Notes under the pieces: generated by a model
Seen by the model: only the letters and a program-made list of their open reading frames with translations
Database searches by the model: none
Told to the model about the DNA's origin: nothing
Made by a program: the position numbers and the translations under genes
Origin: Monosiga brevicollis MX1
Taxonomy: Eukaryota > Opisthokonta > Choanoflagellata > Craspedida > Salpingoecidae
NCBI RefSeq assembly: GCF_000002865.3
Contig: NW_001865041.1
Span: forward strand, 1,626,611 to 1,690,610
Reading direction: 5' to 3'
Length of the DNA stretch: 64,000 nt
In this document: positions 46,205-58,242 of the stretch, piece after piece
Numbering within the stretch: the stretch's first letter is position 1
Layout of the letters: every line of letters starts with the position of its first letter

Positions 46205-48538
46205 CTACGGGCTCGATGAGCAGTAAGCCTGCAGGCCTTGTTTCATAGCCCAGTTGACCACTTCTGATGGCCATAGCTGGTCAACACAGCGTCTGTGATG
46301 CCAAAGATCAAAGCTGCCAATGTCCTTGTACAAACGGTGGACTTCGTCTTGAAACTTCTTCTCCAGGGCAACTGGGTTTGTGAGCGGTCTTGTCACAACA
46401 AGGTGAAAGTTTACCTTCACCTTGACGTCACGATCTTGCTTTTGCAGGAAAGCTTCAAACTTCTTCAAGGCCTCCAAGCCGAATGGGGTCTTTTTTTTCC
46501 GAGCCGTCTTGCCAATCAAAAGATCCACCCACCTTTCCACCTCACTTGGTCCAACTGGTTTACCGCCGTTGAGGCCGAGCTTAACTTGGCAGCGATGGAT
46601 CATGACAGTCTTGTCTTCCACCACGAACCATGCAACATCACAGCCGCGATGATCAGGTTGCTCGTCCACGACATGATTGAATTGCTGAAGAGCCGGCCAG
46701 TCCAGTTTGGTTGTACCAGCATACATCGTCCATAAGTCTGTGTCCTCTGTGTCCTCTGTGTCCTCTGTGTCCTCTGTGTCCTCTGTGTCCTCTGTGTCCT
46801 CTGTGTGTCGAAGAATGTGCATGTCTTGCGGGTCAAAATTGAGCTTGTGATCATCTTTCGAATAGTAGTTCGCAAAGCTAGCGCGCACGACCGCTTCTGC
46901 TTCACGACCAAACTCCGTGACATAACGAAGATGCAGACGCATCCTAGGCGAGAACCAGGCCGGAAACTCGTACATACTGTCCAGGACGCTCTGGGCCAGC
47001 ATCGGAAATCCAAAGCTCACGTCAGTTCCATCGTAGCGAATGGCGCCTTCATCACTCGCGTTGTACAACACTTTAGACCCAAATTGTTGGCGTAAAGAGT
47101 TGGCTGGTATCTTTCGCATCAGTTCCCATGGCATCTTGGCGAGCTGGGCGAGCTGGGCGGTCTCTGCTTCGCCACATAACTGTTGACCAAGTGCTTGAAG
47201 CAGCTGGATGTGGCTGTTGAGAAATCGCTCGACTTGTGAGTATGACCCCTGCAAAGGAGCAGCTGAGCTGATTTCATGCTCTGTCTCGTCCTCCCATCCT
47301 ACTGTGGCAAGCCATGGCTTGAGCTGCACCAGTAACTTGATTCGCTTGTCACGCGAGAGCTTTGACCAGGCAACAAGCTGGTTGCCTTCCGAAGCTGGCA
47401 GTTGTTCGATGAGTTGAGAATGCTTGTTCAAGAACGAAAAAATCGCCGTCTTCAACCGATCGCAGCGTTTGTGTACCTGCTCGGCAACCTTCTCCATCTC
47501 GCGCAACAGGCCACCTGTGACCATCCCAATGAAAGCAAGCCACTCGCCCTTGTCCATGTCCAGCAGACCATTTGCTCTTGCCACTCCAAACCGCTCAGCC
47601 AATTCTTGAAGGTCCTTGTCAGACGTCGCTGGCTCCATTTCAATGACCGTATACCGCGTGTTGTTCAAATTGGGTGTGCTCGTATAGTTGAGAAACGTGG
47701 CTTCAACGTCCGCTTTGATGGCGTCACCAAAAGCCAATACACGCAGATAAGGTGCGCTTCCACTCAAAATGAAAGTGCCGTAGGTAGTCTGCTGCCCAAA
47801 CCGATAGGCGACATCGCGCCACGCCGTTTGTGAAGCATACGCGGTGTGAAACTCATCCACCAGTGCCACCACTCTGCTGCCTTCAAGCCCAGCGAGTAAG
47901 TCATCGATTGTCTCCCACGTGAGTCCCCTCCTTGCATGGCGCCGTTCGTAGGCTTGGGTCAGCGTGGCGAGTACATCCAGGTTGGCCTGTACTGTTGCAA
48001 AAAGGACTACATGACGGCGTGGTAAAAGCACGCTGAGAACACCGTATACCATGAGTAGCGTGGTCGTCTTGGCTGCACCCTTGCGTCCAAGAACAAGGCG
48101 GCCGGCGCCTCCGCTAAAGCTGGGGCGGTATACAACTTGGTAAACGTGTTCGAGGAGCAACTTTTGCACGAGCTTTTGCTGCTCTGTCATGTGGATAGGG
48201 GTGCCATCGGGTTTGAAAAAGTCAAAGAGCTCTGCAGCCTCGATGAAATCATCAACAGTTGTGGGTTCGCAAAGGTCGCGGGTCAATGGACAGGCCGCGC
48301 ACGCAAACGTGGCGGCCGTGTCGACCGTGATTTCAAAGCATTTTTTGTTCTCCGCGCTCTCCTTTGCTTTTTTTGCGTCCTCCGCCAGGCCCTGAGGCAA
48401 GTTGCACGGGACCCTGTGAGAGCACGAGCGTGACGACAAACATCAAGCCATGGCACAGAATCACTGCACCGAGCTCACCGTCTCAGCAAGCGCCTTTTTC
48501 AACGCAGCTAGCGACAAGGCACTGATTTTGCTGTCCAT
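46205..48538 (-). CDS. Crinkler-like protein: P-loop NTPase fused to a restriction-endonuclease-fold domain
   Basis: The main frame (46205-48439) encodes 744 residues. A better model adds a 20-codon first exon (48538-48479, MDSKISALSLAALKKALAET) spliced at GTGAGC to an acceptor ending at 48393. Numbering here is for the 744-residue frame. Walker A is GRKGAAKT (118-125) and Walker B is VVALVDEFH (Asp195-Glu196), followed by the sensor-like FILSGSAP. A helical region reaches about 500, then a seven-fold TED repeat (546-566). The C-terminal domain has D601 (GCDVAWFVV) and QVK (618-620), a D...QxK variant of the PD-(D/E)xK nuclease site. NTPase plus such a nuclease is the core of Crinkler (CR) effectors and related selfish proteins. 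No signal peptide is seen. It is a single-copy candidate, apparently intact. Confidence 0.78.
46738..46806 (-). repeat. in-frame 9-bp minisatellite coding for Thr-Glu-Asp
   Basis: Tandem TGTGTCCTC units (plus strand), about seven to eight copies, nearly without mismatch. The unit length is a multiple of three, so copy-number changes would preserve the frame of the NTPase-nuclease gene. It falls exactly in the linker between its two enzymatic parts. Confidence 0.95.
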
Positions 48539-48970
48539 CGCGCTGTTGAAAATGATCGTCAACTACCAAAATTGAATTGTCATCCTTTTGCTTTTGGAGG
48601 GGGAGTCATTACCTCCCCGTTCCCTTGTCACACGCGTCAAAAGTGGGAACATGCGATTCCCACTTTCATGGTCAGGCGTGCCCCTTTTCGACCTCCGGCC
48701 TCGACAAACGTCCACTCAGTCCACGTCCTCCTCCCAAGCCCTGCTCTCTACCCGTTGTCGAGCCTGCCAGGCTATCAGCAGCAGGGCAGCTGTATCTAAT
48801 CTTGTCTGCCTGGCCTAAAAAAGTCGAATCGGGCCATCCCAAAAGCAGCTTTCACGGAACCAGCTCACCAGGGGCGTCACACGGGCTGCCTCGTTCACCG
48901 CATCACATGCATTGCCTTTCACCTCCAATACGTGTGTTATTGTCAAGCGACATTTCAAATTGGAAAAAGA
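48539..48970. other. intergenic stretch
   Basis: It lies between the first exon of the NTPase-nuclease gene and the 3' end of the acid ceramidase-like gene. I see no coding signature here; the plus-strand frames are Ser/Pro-rich without motifs. Confidence 0.5.
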
Positions 48971-51143
48971 TTAAGACAAACGCAAACACAGCGGCCAACC
49001 ACACTAGGGATTGTTCTGGGAGGCCGAGGAGTAATAGCCAGTCCCAGCGCTGAGGCCGAGTAGCAAACCGAGAAGACGAGAGACGTGAGGGAAAAAAAAA
49101 AAAAAAAAAAAAACAATAACGACGAGCGTACGCGTGGGAACAAGTTGCCAACCAAGACCGACCTCATGACGGCAGTGTAGGTTGTCATGCCGTTGAGCAT
49201 GGGGTAGGTGTTGAGCATTTGCTCAAAGGCTGCGGTGGAGACGTTGGAGGGGGAGTATTGGTTGAGAAAGGCGTTGGCAGGATCGCGCCGGTCATCACTG
49301 CTCGGCACTGGTTTCCAGTGGTCGTAGTTGGTCTCTACCAGAAACCAGCGGCGCGGATACTAAACCAGCATGGGTAGAGATGAGGTGGGAAAGAGATACA
49401 GACTTTGCAGAGGGGGTTGACTGATGGCAGGTCTGGCTAGGCGATTCAAAAGAGCCACACTGTCACGTCACGCGGCCGACCGAGGCAGACACAGGTTTTA
49501 TCCGAGCATGGTCTCACCTGGATTCGCCAGACATCAATGGCATCCTCTCGTTCGCGAGTGATGACAGCGCCTTGTTCCGCAGAAACACCGCCAACAATAA
49601 TGTACTCGACAGAGATGAGGTCCTGCAGGCGCCCATGGGTGAGTGTGCAACTCGGAAAGCCGGTAAATAAGGTTGCAGCCGTGGGAACATACCACGGTGG
49701 AGAGAAAGGAAACGGCGTCTTCAAAGCTCGAGTTGGTCTCCAGGACTGAGCGGAGGGTAAAGCCGACGCTATTGCCATGGCGAAAGAGGGCCTCACGAAT
49801 GTTGTCCCAGAGCGTAGCGTTGGTATGACGCTGGTCCAAAGACACGCTGCAGTTGCCCGGCCCGGCCAAACCGATGGGTGGGGAGCAAACAACAACGAAC
49901 CATTAGCGTCAAGGAATGTTCTGCAAGCTTTCAGGGGCAAATCCTCTCTGCTGGAGCAGCGCGCTTTTGATGATCAAAGCCAATGACAGCCGGTTATGGT
50001 CAACTGACCTGAGGACACCTGGCTTCATACCGGTGAGAGCACCAACATATCCAGCATAGGTGGTCGTCCTACGTCGGGTTCATCAAAAGAAAGGATGATA
50101 TCAAGATACGTGGTCACAGCGCCAAGGCGGCCGTGGGTTTGCCCGAGCGGGTCACGGGCCACGGACCTGTAGACCAGGGCACCGTTGCGCGTAAAGTTGG
50201 CTTGGATGGTAATGTTTTGCAGTCCAGGAATGCTGTAGTCCAAGTTGCGGCCATGGAGGATGGTGCCGTCATCGTGCATGGCCACGGTCGAGGTGCAGCC
50301 AGAGTTGAGTTCGTAAAAGAGATTGCACAGGACCATCTCTCCCAGGTCAAAGCCCGTCGCATTGGCCACGCCTCGAATCTCGTCGGCCCAGGGCTGGCCC
50401 AGGCGCTCTGGTTAAAAAAAAAAAAAGAAGTGAGACATGACAGAATGGGGTGAGTTCATGGCCACGCACTGGTCAAAGGCGATGCAGACCGGCAACGTGA
50501 AGTGATGCGTGCAGGTGTATCGGCGGTAGCGCTTTTGTGTGCGTGCGCGCGCGTGTGTGTTGGCACGGAGCAGATGTCGACGTACGGTCAATGTCACCCA
50601 TGGCTTCATCAACGAGGGCAAAAACATTGGGAGGCACCTGGGACTTGACATAGTCAACCACGGGCTTGAGGGCCTCCTTGTACGGGGCTACCTGGAGGAG
50701 CGTGCGCAACAAGAGGCCATTGCGATTGCCAGCCCAAATGCCAGCACTCGAATCAGTTTGGATCGGCAGCAACAAGCTACATGGCTCAGAGAGGCGCGAG
50801 AGAAAAAGGGCGGGGGCGTTGCGAGGAGGTTGAATGTCGCGGCAGGACGCAGAATACGCACAGCGGCACGCCAGCGGTCAAAGGGGGTATCGTCCAGGTT
50901 GATGACGACGGTGGGGACGGGGGCAGCATGGCCAGTCGGTTTTGAGGGGTCCGCAAGTGCTAATGGCGTTGGCACGAGCAAGGCAAACCCCAGGCACATC
51001 AATCAGCAAGAAACGCAGCTTGCCTCTCCGTCACCGGGATGGCAGGAAAGGGGCAAACGTGCGATGGCGTCCTTACCCAAACCCAGGCAGAGAAGGACCA
51101 GGCAGGCGGGCAGGCGGGCCGCCACAGCGTTAGCAGTGGCCAT
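48971..51143 (-). CDS. acid ceramidase / N-acylethanolamine acid amidase family hydrolase
   Basis: A minus-strand, multi-exon gene. ATG at 51143 starts a signal peptide (MATANAVAARLPACLVLLCLGL); exon 2 begins at ALADPSKPTGH and contains PTVVINLDDTPFDRWRAAV, the usual N-terminal beta-subunit motif. Then come YVKSQVPPNVFALVDEAMGD and FDLGEMVLCNLFYELNSG, followed by CTSTVAMHDDGTILHGRNLD, whose Cys is the autoprocessing nucleophile. LRSVLETNSSFEDAVSFLS, EYIIVGGVSAEQGAVITRE and RREDAIDVWRI-type segments, then WFLVETNYDHWKP and SDDRRDPANAFLNQY follow. Relatives hydrolyse ceramides or N-acylethanolamines in lysosomes. The C-terminus is uncertain: splicing to a CGWPLCLRLS ending gives the stop at 48971-48973. 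An intron near 49090 holds a long A tract. Confidence 0.88.
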
Positions 51144-53202
51144 GATTCCAGGATCGCTGCACAAAACACTGCAAACACGGTGATGGGAATGCAAAGAGAT
51201 AAAGACACGGAGAGAAAAAGCAAGTGGGGGTGAGGTGACCGGGAGGAATAAAAAGGTGCAGAGAGGGTCGGGGGCGTCGGGGGCGTCGGGAGCGTCGAAT
51301 CGTGAGAGATCGCATTGCGATCGATCGCCCGCACCGCCGGAAGCTCTTTATTTCCAAGAGCAGGTGTTAAGATTAATAAAATGGTCTGACAAAGACCAAT
51401 TTGTCAGATGTTTTCTGTCCGTGAGAAAATTCATGCGACAGTGATGTGCTTGATGGTTGAGGGTTTTAATTCTGCTTGTTGTGGTGTGCGTTTGTTTGAC
51501 GCAAAGGGATTGCCTTTCCCATGGGCTTTTGTCCCAGGCGATCCAAGTGTAGATGTACAGTGTGGAACGGTAGGGTAAAGCATGCGCGAGGGAGAACGTT
51601 GAGAGTTTTGACCACGCTGCAGTCGCGTGGGTATGGGTGGCAGTAGGTTCAGCCTGCAGTGTGGACGGTTTGTGCGAGGCGCGCAATGTGGGCGGCGGGA
51701 AGGGGGTGAGCGTGTGAGCGAGAGAGGTCACGCTTCAAAGGGAGTGCCATGTTTTGTTCATGCTTCAGCGACCGTGCGATGAAGCGTCGAGTGCGGAGCG
51801 TAGGGCTGTACTCATTCGGTTCACTCATTCATCAAACCAGACATTATCGAGAAAAAAACAGACAACAAGCGATGGCGCCTGCCACCAAAGGGCGCCTTGG
51901 AATCTGTGCGTGTGATCACCACGAAGTCGTTGTTTCTGCCGAATCGTGTGCTGGTCGAGCTGTCAATTCTGACCGACTATGATGGATCCATTCTTCCACT
52001 TTGAAACATTCGTTGAGGGTAGAGAATAGTGTGAGGCGGAATGGGCCGGGGAGAGGGGGCGCTCACATGGCGCCAGATTTGTGTTTGTGATGGTGTGTAG
52101 CACAAACAGGGGCAAACGCATCCTTACCCCACTTCATACGTCGGATCGAGCAAGACACCTGTGAACAAATCACAAACAGCAGCGCGACATCGCGGCCAAG
52201 GCAGCGTTCGTGTGTGCTGCCGGCCCGCGCAGATCAGACCAGACCAGATGCCGTGCCTGGCTGCGAGAAGTCTGGTTCTTCCTCTTGTTTCCGCAATGAC
52301 AGGCAGCGTCGCGAACCAGCGTAGATGAAGAGCAAGGCACTCAGTTTCACTACCACAAACACGTATGACGCATTCACTTGTTTGTTCAACGCTGCGTCGC
52401 GTATGCGCCATTGTGTCCGATCCATATAGATGAGGCTGACATCACCGTCGTGCAAGATACATACGGATTGAAAATTTTTGCTCGATTATAGTTCGAAGCA
52501 TTATTGGAGAGGGGGCAAGGGCAGACACACAGCAGCAGTTAAAGAGGGGTTCGGATATCACCGAGCAAGCAAACAGAAACACATGATCTTTATTGTCATG
52601 GTCACCAGGCAGTCAAAGTCTGGGAAAAGAGAGGAAACAAAAAAAAACCGACAACACGCGAACAAAAGAAAGCTTGATTGATTCCACGAACGCAGGCGGG
52701 GAAACTTATCATAGGGCAGGACGACAACAAGACAGCTGAATATAGAGTGGTTGTTTATGGAATCGCCAACACATGGATGCATGATGCGGCCGCGTGTGAG
52801 CGAGCGAGTGCAATGCGAGTAACAACGGAAGTGGGATGGTGGGATGGTGGGTAGGGGCGGAAAAATTCCGGGGCGGGGCAGTTGGATCTGTTACGGTCAT
52901 TCAGGGTCTGGGTAAACAACAGCTGCGCCATGCCATTGGGCAGGGCAGGGTAGATACTCTCGATGCCCTTTTGCGGGGCCAATCATGACAATAATGTCAC
53001 ACGCGATGATGAGGAATGAGGCACGGAATTGGTAAGAGTGGGAACAGCAAAGTGCTGCAATGCAGCGCTCGAGGGCTTCCCATCGAGAAAGGGCTTTGGT
53101 GTCCGAGGTACAACAACAGGGCAAAGTGGCATGCTTGATGCTCGAGCCAGCGAGGGATCAGGGCGTGGTCACTAGAAGGCGCCGCCGAGGCCTTTTGTGA
53201 TT
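51144..53202. other. intergenic region without a supported gene
   Basis: Open frames here (for example around 52234-52455 and 52755-53124, minus) have no domain I recognise and no clean splice chain. TGTCAGAT lies at 51402-51409 within the symmetric stretch GGTCTGACAAAGACC, upstream of the acid ceramidase start. The right part is probably the 3' untranslated region of the zinc-finger gene. Confidence 0.5.
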
Positions 53203-54394
53203 TCAGTAAGGGTAGGTGGGTTCGGGTTGAGTCAGCCGCTCGGTGCCGTGCATCAGCATGGAAACGAGCAGATCGAGGCTGAGTTGGTGATGTAGAGGCG
53301 GCAGGGAAGTGGGACCCGAGGACGAGGGGGTAGCGGCCTGGTGTTGAGTCTGGGTTGCTTCCGAACCGAGGCCAGGGCCCGCGGGGTACGTCGGGGCAGC
53401 TGGTACAGCCTGTGTGGCCATGGGCCGGGGAATGATGGTGTTGCCGGCTGCCGCGTTGTTGCTCTGTTGCAGTAAGAGCGCCACCAGCTCAGTCAGCGAG
53501 GGCTGGCTGGCATGCATCAGGGAAGCGAAGGGGTGGGTCGGGGGAGCCAGAGGGGAAGGATGCGAGGCCGCGCTGATCTGGGGGTCTAGCTGCAGTTGCG
53601 GGTGGAAGGCTTCGTGCAAGGGCTGCAGAGGCTGGAAAGGCCGGTGGGAGTCTGAAGGCAAGGGCAGCTGGGGCGGGGCGGTGGCGCTGTGCAGCAGGTG
53701 GAAACAAGGCGTCAGGGCATGAGTCCGACGCTGCGCATGTCAGGCGCAACGAGGGAACAGCGAGCGCGACGAGTCGAGCCGTGAGGCATGGCAGCCTTGA
53801 AAACGTACTGGGAGGTTGGAATGGTGGGCCCGCTGCCGATGGAGGAGGTCGGCGATACGAGGTGTTGTTGCTCATTGAGGCGGTCGCCATGCTGGTATTG
53901 CGTGTGAAGCATGGGGTGGGGGGCACCGCTGTGGCCGGGGGCGTCGGTAACGGTGTGGGTGTATTGTTGCAGAGAGGAGAGGTCGAGGGGGGTCTGATCG
54001 TGGTCTCGCTCAACATGGCGCTTGAAGGAGGAGGCGTGACTGTATTCGTTTGCACAGAGCGGGCACTTGTAGATTTGATTCTGATGGCGGCGGAGGTGAT
54101 GATTCTAAACGATGGGAGGGGAGGAAAAGGAGGCATTTGAATGAGACGGTAGGTCACGCTGACACGGGGCAGGCTGCGGCAGGGCTGACATACGAGATGG
54201 TCGCGGCGATTAAACTGGCGCGGGCAGAGGGGGCAAGCTAGGCCCTCATGAGTGTGGATGCGTTCGTGGCGGCGGGCCGAGGAGCGGGAGGAGAACAGCT
54301 TGTGGCAATATTGGCAAGTGTTAATCTTGCGCCGAGACTGTCGCTCTTGACGAGGATGACGGGGCAGGGCCATGGCCAAAGGCATGGCGCTCAT
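53203..54394 (-). CDS. C2H2 zinc-finger transcription factor with three fingers
   Basis: Three deduced exons. ATG at 54394 (MSAMPLAMALPRHPRQ) leads into a basic stretch and finger 1 (CQYCHKLFSSRSSARRH), then finger 2 (CPLCPRQFNRRDHL), which is completed across an intron by NHHLRRH. Finger 3 is CPLCANEYSHASSFKRH with a final His four residues on. All three have C-x2-C-x12-H spacing. The rest is low-complexity and Pro/Gln/His/Ser-rich (about 53960-53203), as in activation or repression regions. Splicing from a GTACGT donor near 53810 to CACAG at 53681 keeps the frame (PTSHATAPPQLPLPSDSH). It should bind DNA in the nucleus. The target is unknown, and the upstream Ala-rich reading frame is probably 5' leader. 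Confidence 0.85.
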
Positions 54395-54506
54395 CGTGCA
54401 GGTGGCGGTGCTGTGCGATCGGCACTCCTTGGGCGTTGAGATGAGATTGTAGCAGGCGGGAGGGAGGAGGAGGAGAGAGAGAGAGGGAGAGAGAGAGGGA
54501 GAGAAA

Positions 54507-54507
<1 letters not shown>

Positions 54508-54538
<31 letters not shown>
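54508..54538 (+). repeat. (CGG)n trinucleotide repeat in the zinc-finger gene leader
   Basis: About ten CGG units, reading CCG on the gene strand, lie about 115 bases 5' of the zinc-finger ATG and next to GAGAGA tracts (54474-54503). Confidence 0.9.
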
Positions 54539-56787
54539 AGAAGTCAACAGGAGCAAACTCGGGGGAATTGGGCGCGGAAGAAAATGCACCACTGCGCAGC
54601 TCAAATTTCGCTTCTTCATGCTGAAAAGGGTGGGGGCGGGAGGGAGGGGTGGAAGGAACCATTAAGAGTGAGCCAAGCCGACTACGCAGCATGACACACA
54701 CGAACATACACTGACACCGCAGCCGCCGGCAGGGAATTTTTTGTCGCTTTGAGAGGACGTCAACGTTGAGTGAAGGTGACGCATGCGGACAATGACGATG
54801 ACCAAGCCAATTACCCACAGTTGTGGTTGTGTTCTACGCTTGTTTCATCAATCAATTCGTTGGATGATGCCAAGGGGCGGGGGGTGCGGTAGGGTTGGGG
54901 CTGGCGTGCATGTTTTGTGTTTGACTGGACGAGCGTGGCTGGGCGGGCCTGTGCCGACCACCAATGCTTTTTGTGTATGGTGATGCCATGGTGAAACGGC
55001 GTGGTTCCACATGACAAAAGGGTTGTACTCTGGACGGTTGTCAGGGATGCCAAGCCAGCGTGTGCGCACCCAACCAACTGCATCGGGGTAAGTAGGTGCT
55101 GACAAAAAAAGGGGTGCAAGCATGGGTGCAGTGAGCAAAGCAAACTCTTAAAAGAAAAACCCGAGAGGACGTTTAAGCGGATCCTTACCCAAAGTCGCCT
55201 ATGTGGTTCCATGGGGCCTATTCCATGCTGACGTAAAGGCGAGTCTTGTCCCTGTGTTCCCTCGAATGGTATGGCTCGAGGTCTTCGTGACGGAGAACAA
55301 CCCATCACGTTGCGTGGGACAGAATGGTATGATCAGGAACGAGCGAGAGTGGGGCTGGGCCAAGCAAAGTCACCAAAAAAGAAGAACAATGCAGCTCGCT
55401 TTGGAACGATGGCACATGCCGATTTTGGGCGTTGGTCGTGGTGCGTAGTTGTCACCCCAGCGTCGAGGAAACCAGCGGCTGACGACACATTCTGGGGGCC
55501 TGACGCTGGTGTTGTCCAAGACGTGCGGGCCCAGGGTTGAATCGGGCCCCGGGCACTGCCAAGAGCCATCGTCGCTACATACGGGGCAGGTCATGCAACG
55601 GCCCACGCACGAACGATTTTGACCATATGACGATGCTATGTCCTGCGCTCACCAACTACCTGCCATGCTCGAAAGAGGCAAAATCGTTGGGGCTTCTCAG
55701 TCGGGGTGATGCATGGCGTCATGTGCACGTGTACGAAGAAAGAAGGGTCGGCGCAGCCACTATGGTCATGGTCGTGTTGTGCGAGCGGACAGCCAACCGT
55801 CCTGTCACCTTCTTTGTGGGCGGTGTTGGTGTTGGGTCTGAGCCTGGCTGTCCCACTTTGGTTTCGCCTGAATCAGGTGTGAGAGCGAGAGGGGATAGCA
55901 CATCAAAAAAAAAGGAGGGAGGGGGGCGAAAGAGGTCTCCACCACTCTTTGATTCCAGGCACAAATGTGCGCAAACGTGGCGATGGTGCTCTTGTTGAGA
56001 AACCAGAGCTACTCCTGTGGCAGCGGGCAATTGCGCTCTGCAAACAGCTCTGGGCGCGGGCTGCCAAGCCAATCGACGACTGTCGTTGTCCGAGGGACTC
56101 GGATGGATCCTTATTACTACATGTACTAAGTCTTTATAAGCCTCATCATGTTTATGCGGTGTTCAAATCCCAAGAAGCTGACGTGGCTCCCATGCGCAGG
56201 ATGCATGGGCAGGAGGCATCAACGTTTGTTTCACACATCCTATTTCTTCGTTGTCAGGGTCTTACCCAGCCCGACCCGATACTGCCCGGTCCGACCCAGC
56301 CCTACCCCAGTCCGCCCCCTCTCGTGGCCCGAGCCGCAAGCTGACTTGCCCATGCCGCAGGCTCGCTCATCACACATCGTTTCTGCGGCTGCCTCGGGAT
56401 AGAGGGGTAGAGGGGGTACCGTTGAGCTGGCGACGTGCCAATCCATACCTTTACATCAGTGCTCACAAAGTCTTTCCGGCCAGATCCCATCCCGGCCCTC
56501 GATCATACCAACCACGTTGTTGGCGAGCCAAGCCATGCCCGGACACGAGCACCAAAAACTTTTTCGCACACGGCCGTCCTCTAAGCAAAATTCTCTCGAA
56601 TCGGTTGGTCGTCGGCATGTTCACGCCCCTTTAGACCCTTCCAGCCTCTTCCAAAACAAATATTTGGTTGTGGCGATGGATGGGCTGGCACGCCAGCAGC
56701 AGCATCACCAACATGTGTGAGCCAGGCGCGCTTCGAGTCGGGTGGAGGTGAATCTGCCATTGACGTGAAACCAACTGCGGGCACTTG
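54539..56787. other. long stretch with no gene I can support
   Basis: Several medium open frames occur on both strands, but most have no family motif, are interrupted, or lack a consistent splice chain. The minus strand at 55600-54850 has GTAAGG- and CAG-type splice signals, so exons of an unrecognised gene are possible. The plus strand at 56270-56340 has a short repeated CCCAGYCCGACCC pattern. Confidence 0.5.
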
Positions 56788-56963
56788 GGCTAGGGCCGGG
56801 ACTAGGGCTGAGGTGTGGGCTAGGGTTAGGACCAGACTAGGGTTAGAGCTGGGGTTAGGGCTGAGGCTAGGGCTTAGGCTAGGACTAGGGTTAGGACTAG
56901 ACTGGGGTTAAGACTGGGGCTAGAGCTGGGGCGAGGGCTGGGGCGAGGGCTGGGGTTAGGGTG
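56788..56963 (+). repeat. degenerate telomere-like repeat array
   Basis: About 175 bases of GGGCTA/GGGTTA/GGACTA units, variants of TTAGGG, ending at GGGGTTAGGGTG. It is interstitial because unique sequence continues on both sides. Confidence 0.88.
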
Positions 56964-58242
56964 ATATATAAATAAAACAAAGCCAGGTGTATAAGGTTAG
57001 GGGACTCATCCTGTTTACATGGGTGACGACAGGGCTCATCCGGAGGAAGAAACGCAAGGAACCCCCCGACGCGCATGCTGAGTGCGTCGTCAAAAAAAAC
57101 AAGGAGTCGTTCAGCCGCGTCCAAACAAACTTTGGCGGTGGGGGCGTCTTTCGGTCTCGGCGTCCAGGTTGGTCGGTTGAACTGTCGCAGTACCGACGTG
57201 GGCCAGCGCACCAAACGGCGCCCCCAATGGCGTCGTGTGCTTGGTCAGCCGGGGCGATCGTGGTGCGCGCAGCCTCGGCGCGGCGTGGGCTGTGCTTCGG
57301 GGTTTTGGGTGAGAACCGCAGCAGCTAGACAATAGACTGGTTTGTCACTGCCCCGCGTCCCGACCATGCCCTCGACCCGAATCGATCGCCACAGTCGGGC
57401 CAGGCCTCTGGCTGGCCGTCCTTGGACGTGCTTGCCTTGATTTTGGTGGTTGGACTGCCCCCATATCACGATGACCGAGCACGCCCCTGGCGCCCTGTGC
57501 AGTTGTGATGCGTGGGGGCACTGGTTTGCTGGCCAGCAGAATGGCAGCAAGCCCCCGTCTTAAGCAGCAGCAGGATGCCCCGCACGAACGCCTCACGATA
57601 GGGTCTCAATCATTTGCTCCCCATGCACCATGCTTGAGCTGGACCCATCATTTTGTGTACCTCTCTGTCGTCTGTGGTGCGCAGAGGCGAAGACGCCTTT
57701 GTGTCGCCAGCGTACATGCACATGCTGTCAGAGCGAAATCAGAGTGAACATGATAGTACCGTCGCTACCCTGAGAGTCGACGCTGCGACAGGTTTGTTGT
57801 CGGTGCCGGGCAACCGCCAGACCACTCGCTTAGACTTGAGAAATTGGAGACGCGAGCCGCTGGGGGTGAACCACGCGCGGCGGGCGCCTCCATTTGGCCA
57901 CTGCGCCACCTTGCTGAACACCAGACTCGAAGAATGTAACATTGGATGTTTCATTTTGGTCAATGGAAGGTGCTGCTGTTTGAGTGGGCGGGGTTGAATC
58001 TGAGGAAAGTGAATTTCGGTCATCAAGCGGCGGAGACGCGGGCATGCGGGTGGGCTCGACTGCCTCCCCACTTAAAAATGGCGGAGTAGGTTTGTCCGGG
58101 AAGACACCCTTGATCTACAGTTTGGTCGGCTGAGGAATACACCTTGGCACTTTTTTTTGTGAATCCGGCGCGGAGACCAGGCGTCTCGTCCACGAATAAG
58201 ATACGGCCAAGACCTGGGGGCCGGCATCAATAAGAACAGAAA
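56964..58242. other. accessory stretch between telomere-like arrays
   Basis: No supported gene. Frames on both strands are Arg/Ser/Gly-rich or short. It may hold decayed mobile-element sequence, but I cannot identify a family. Confidence 0.4.

Noticed and set aside
46738-46806. Regular direct repeats that could suggest a CRISPR array
   Set aside because: The unit is 9 bp without spacers and is in frame within a coding sequence of a eukaryote.
52234-52455. Minus-strand frame with a hydrophobic segment (YVFVVVKLSALLFIYAG)
   Set aside because: Short, with no splice partners or homology I can recognise.
54811-55620. Possible minus-strand gene with motif-like pieces (LGIPDNRPEYNPF; RAALFFFFGDF)
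   Set aside because: Joining the pieces with the visible splice signals runs into stops, and the resemblance to glycosyltransferases was too weak to report.
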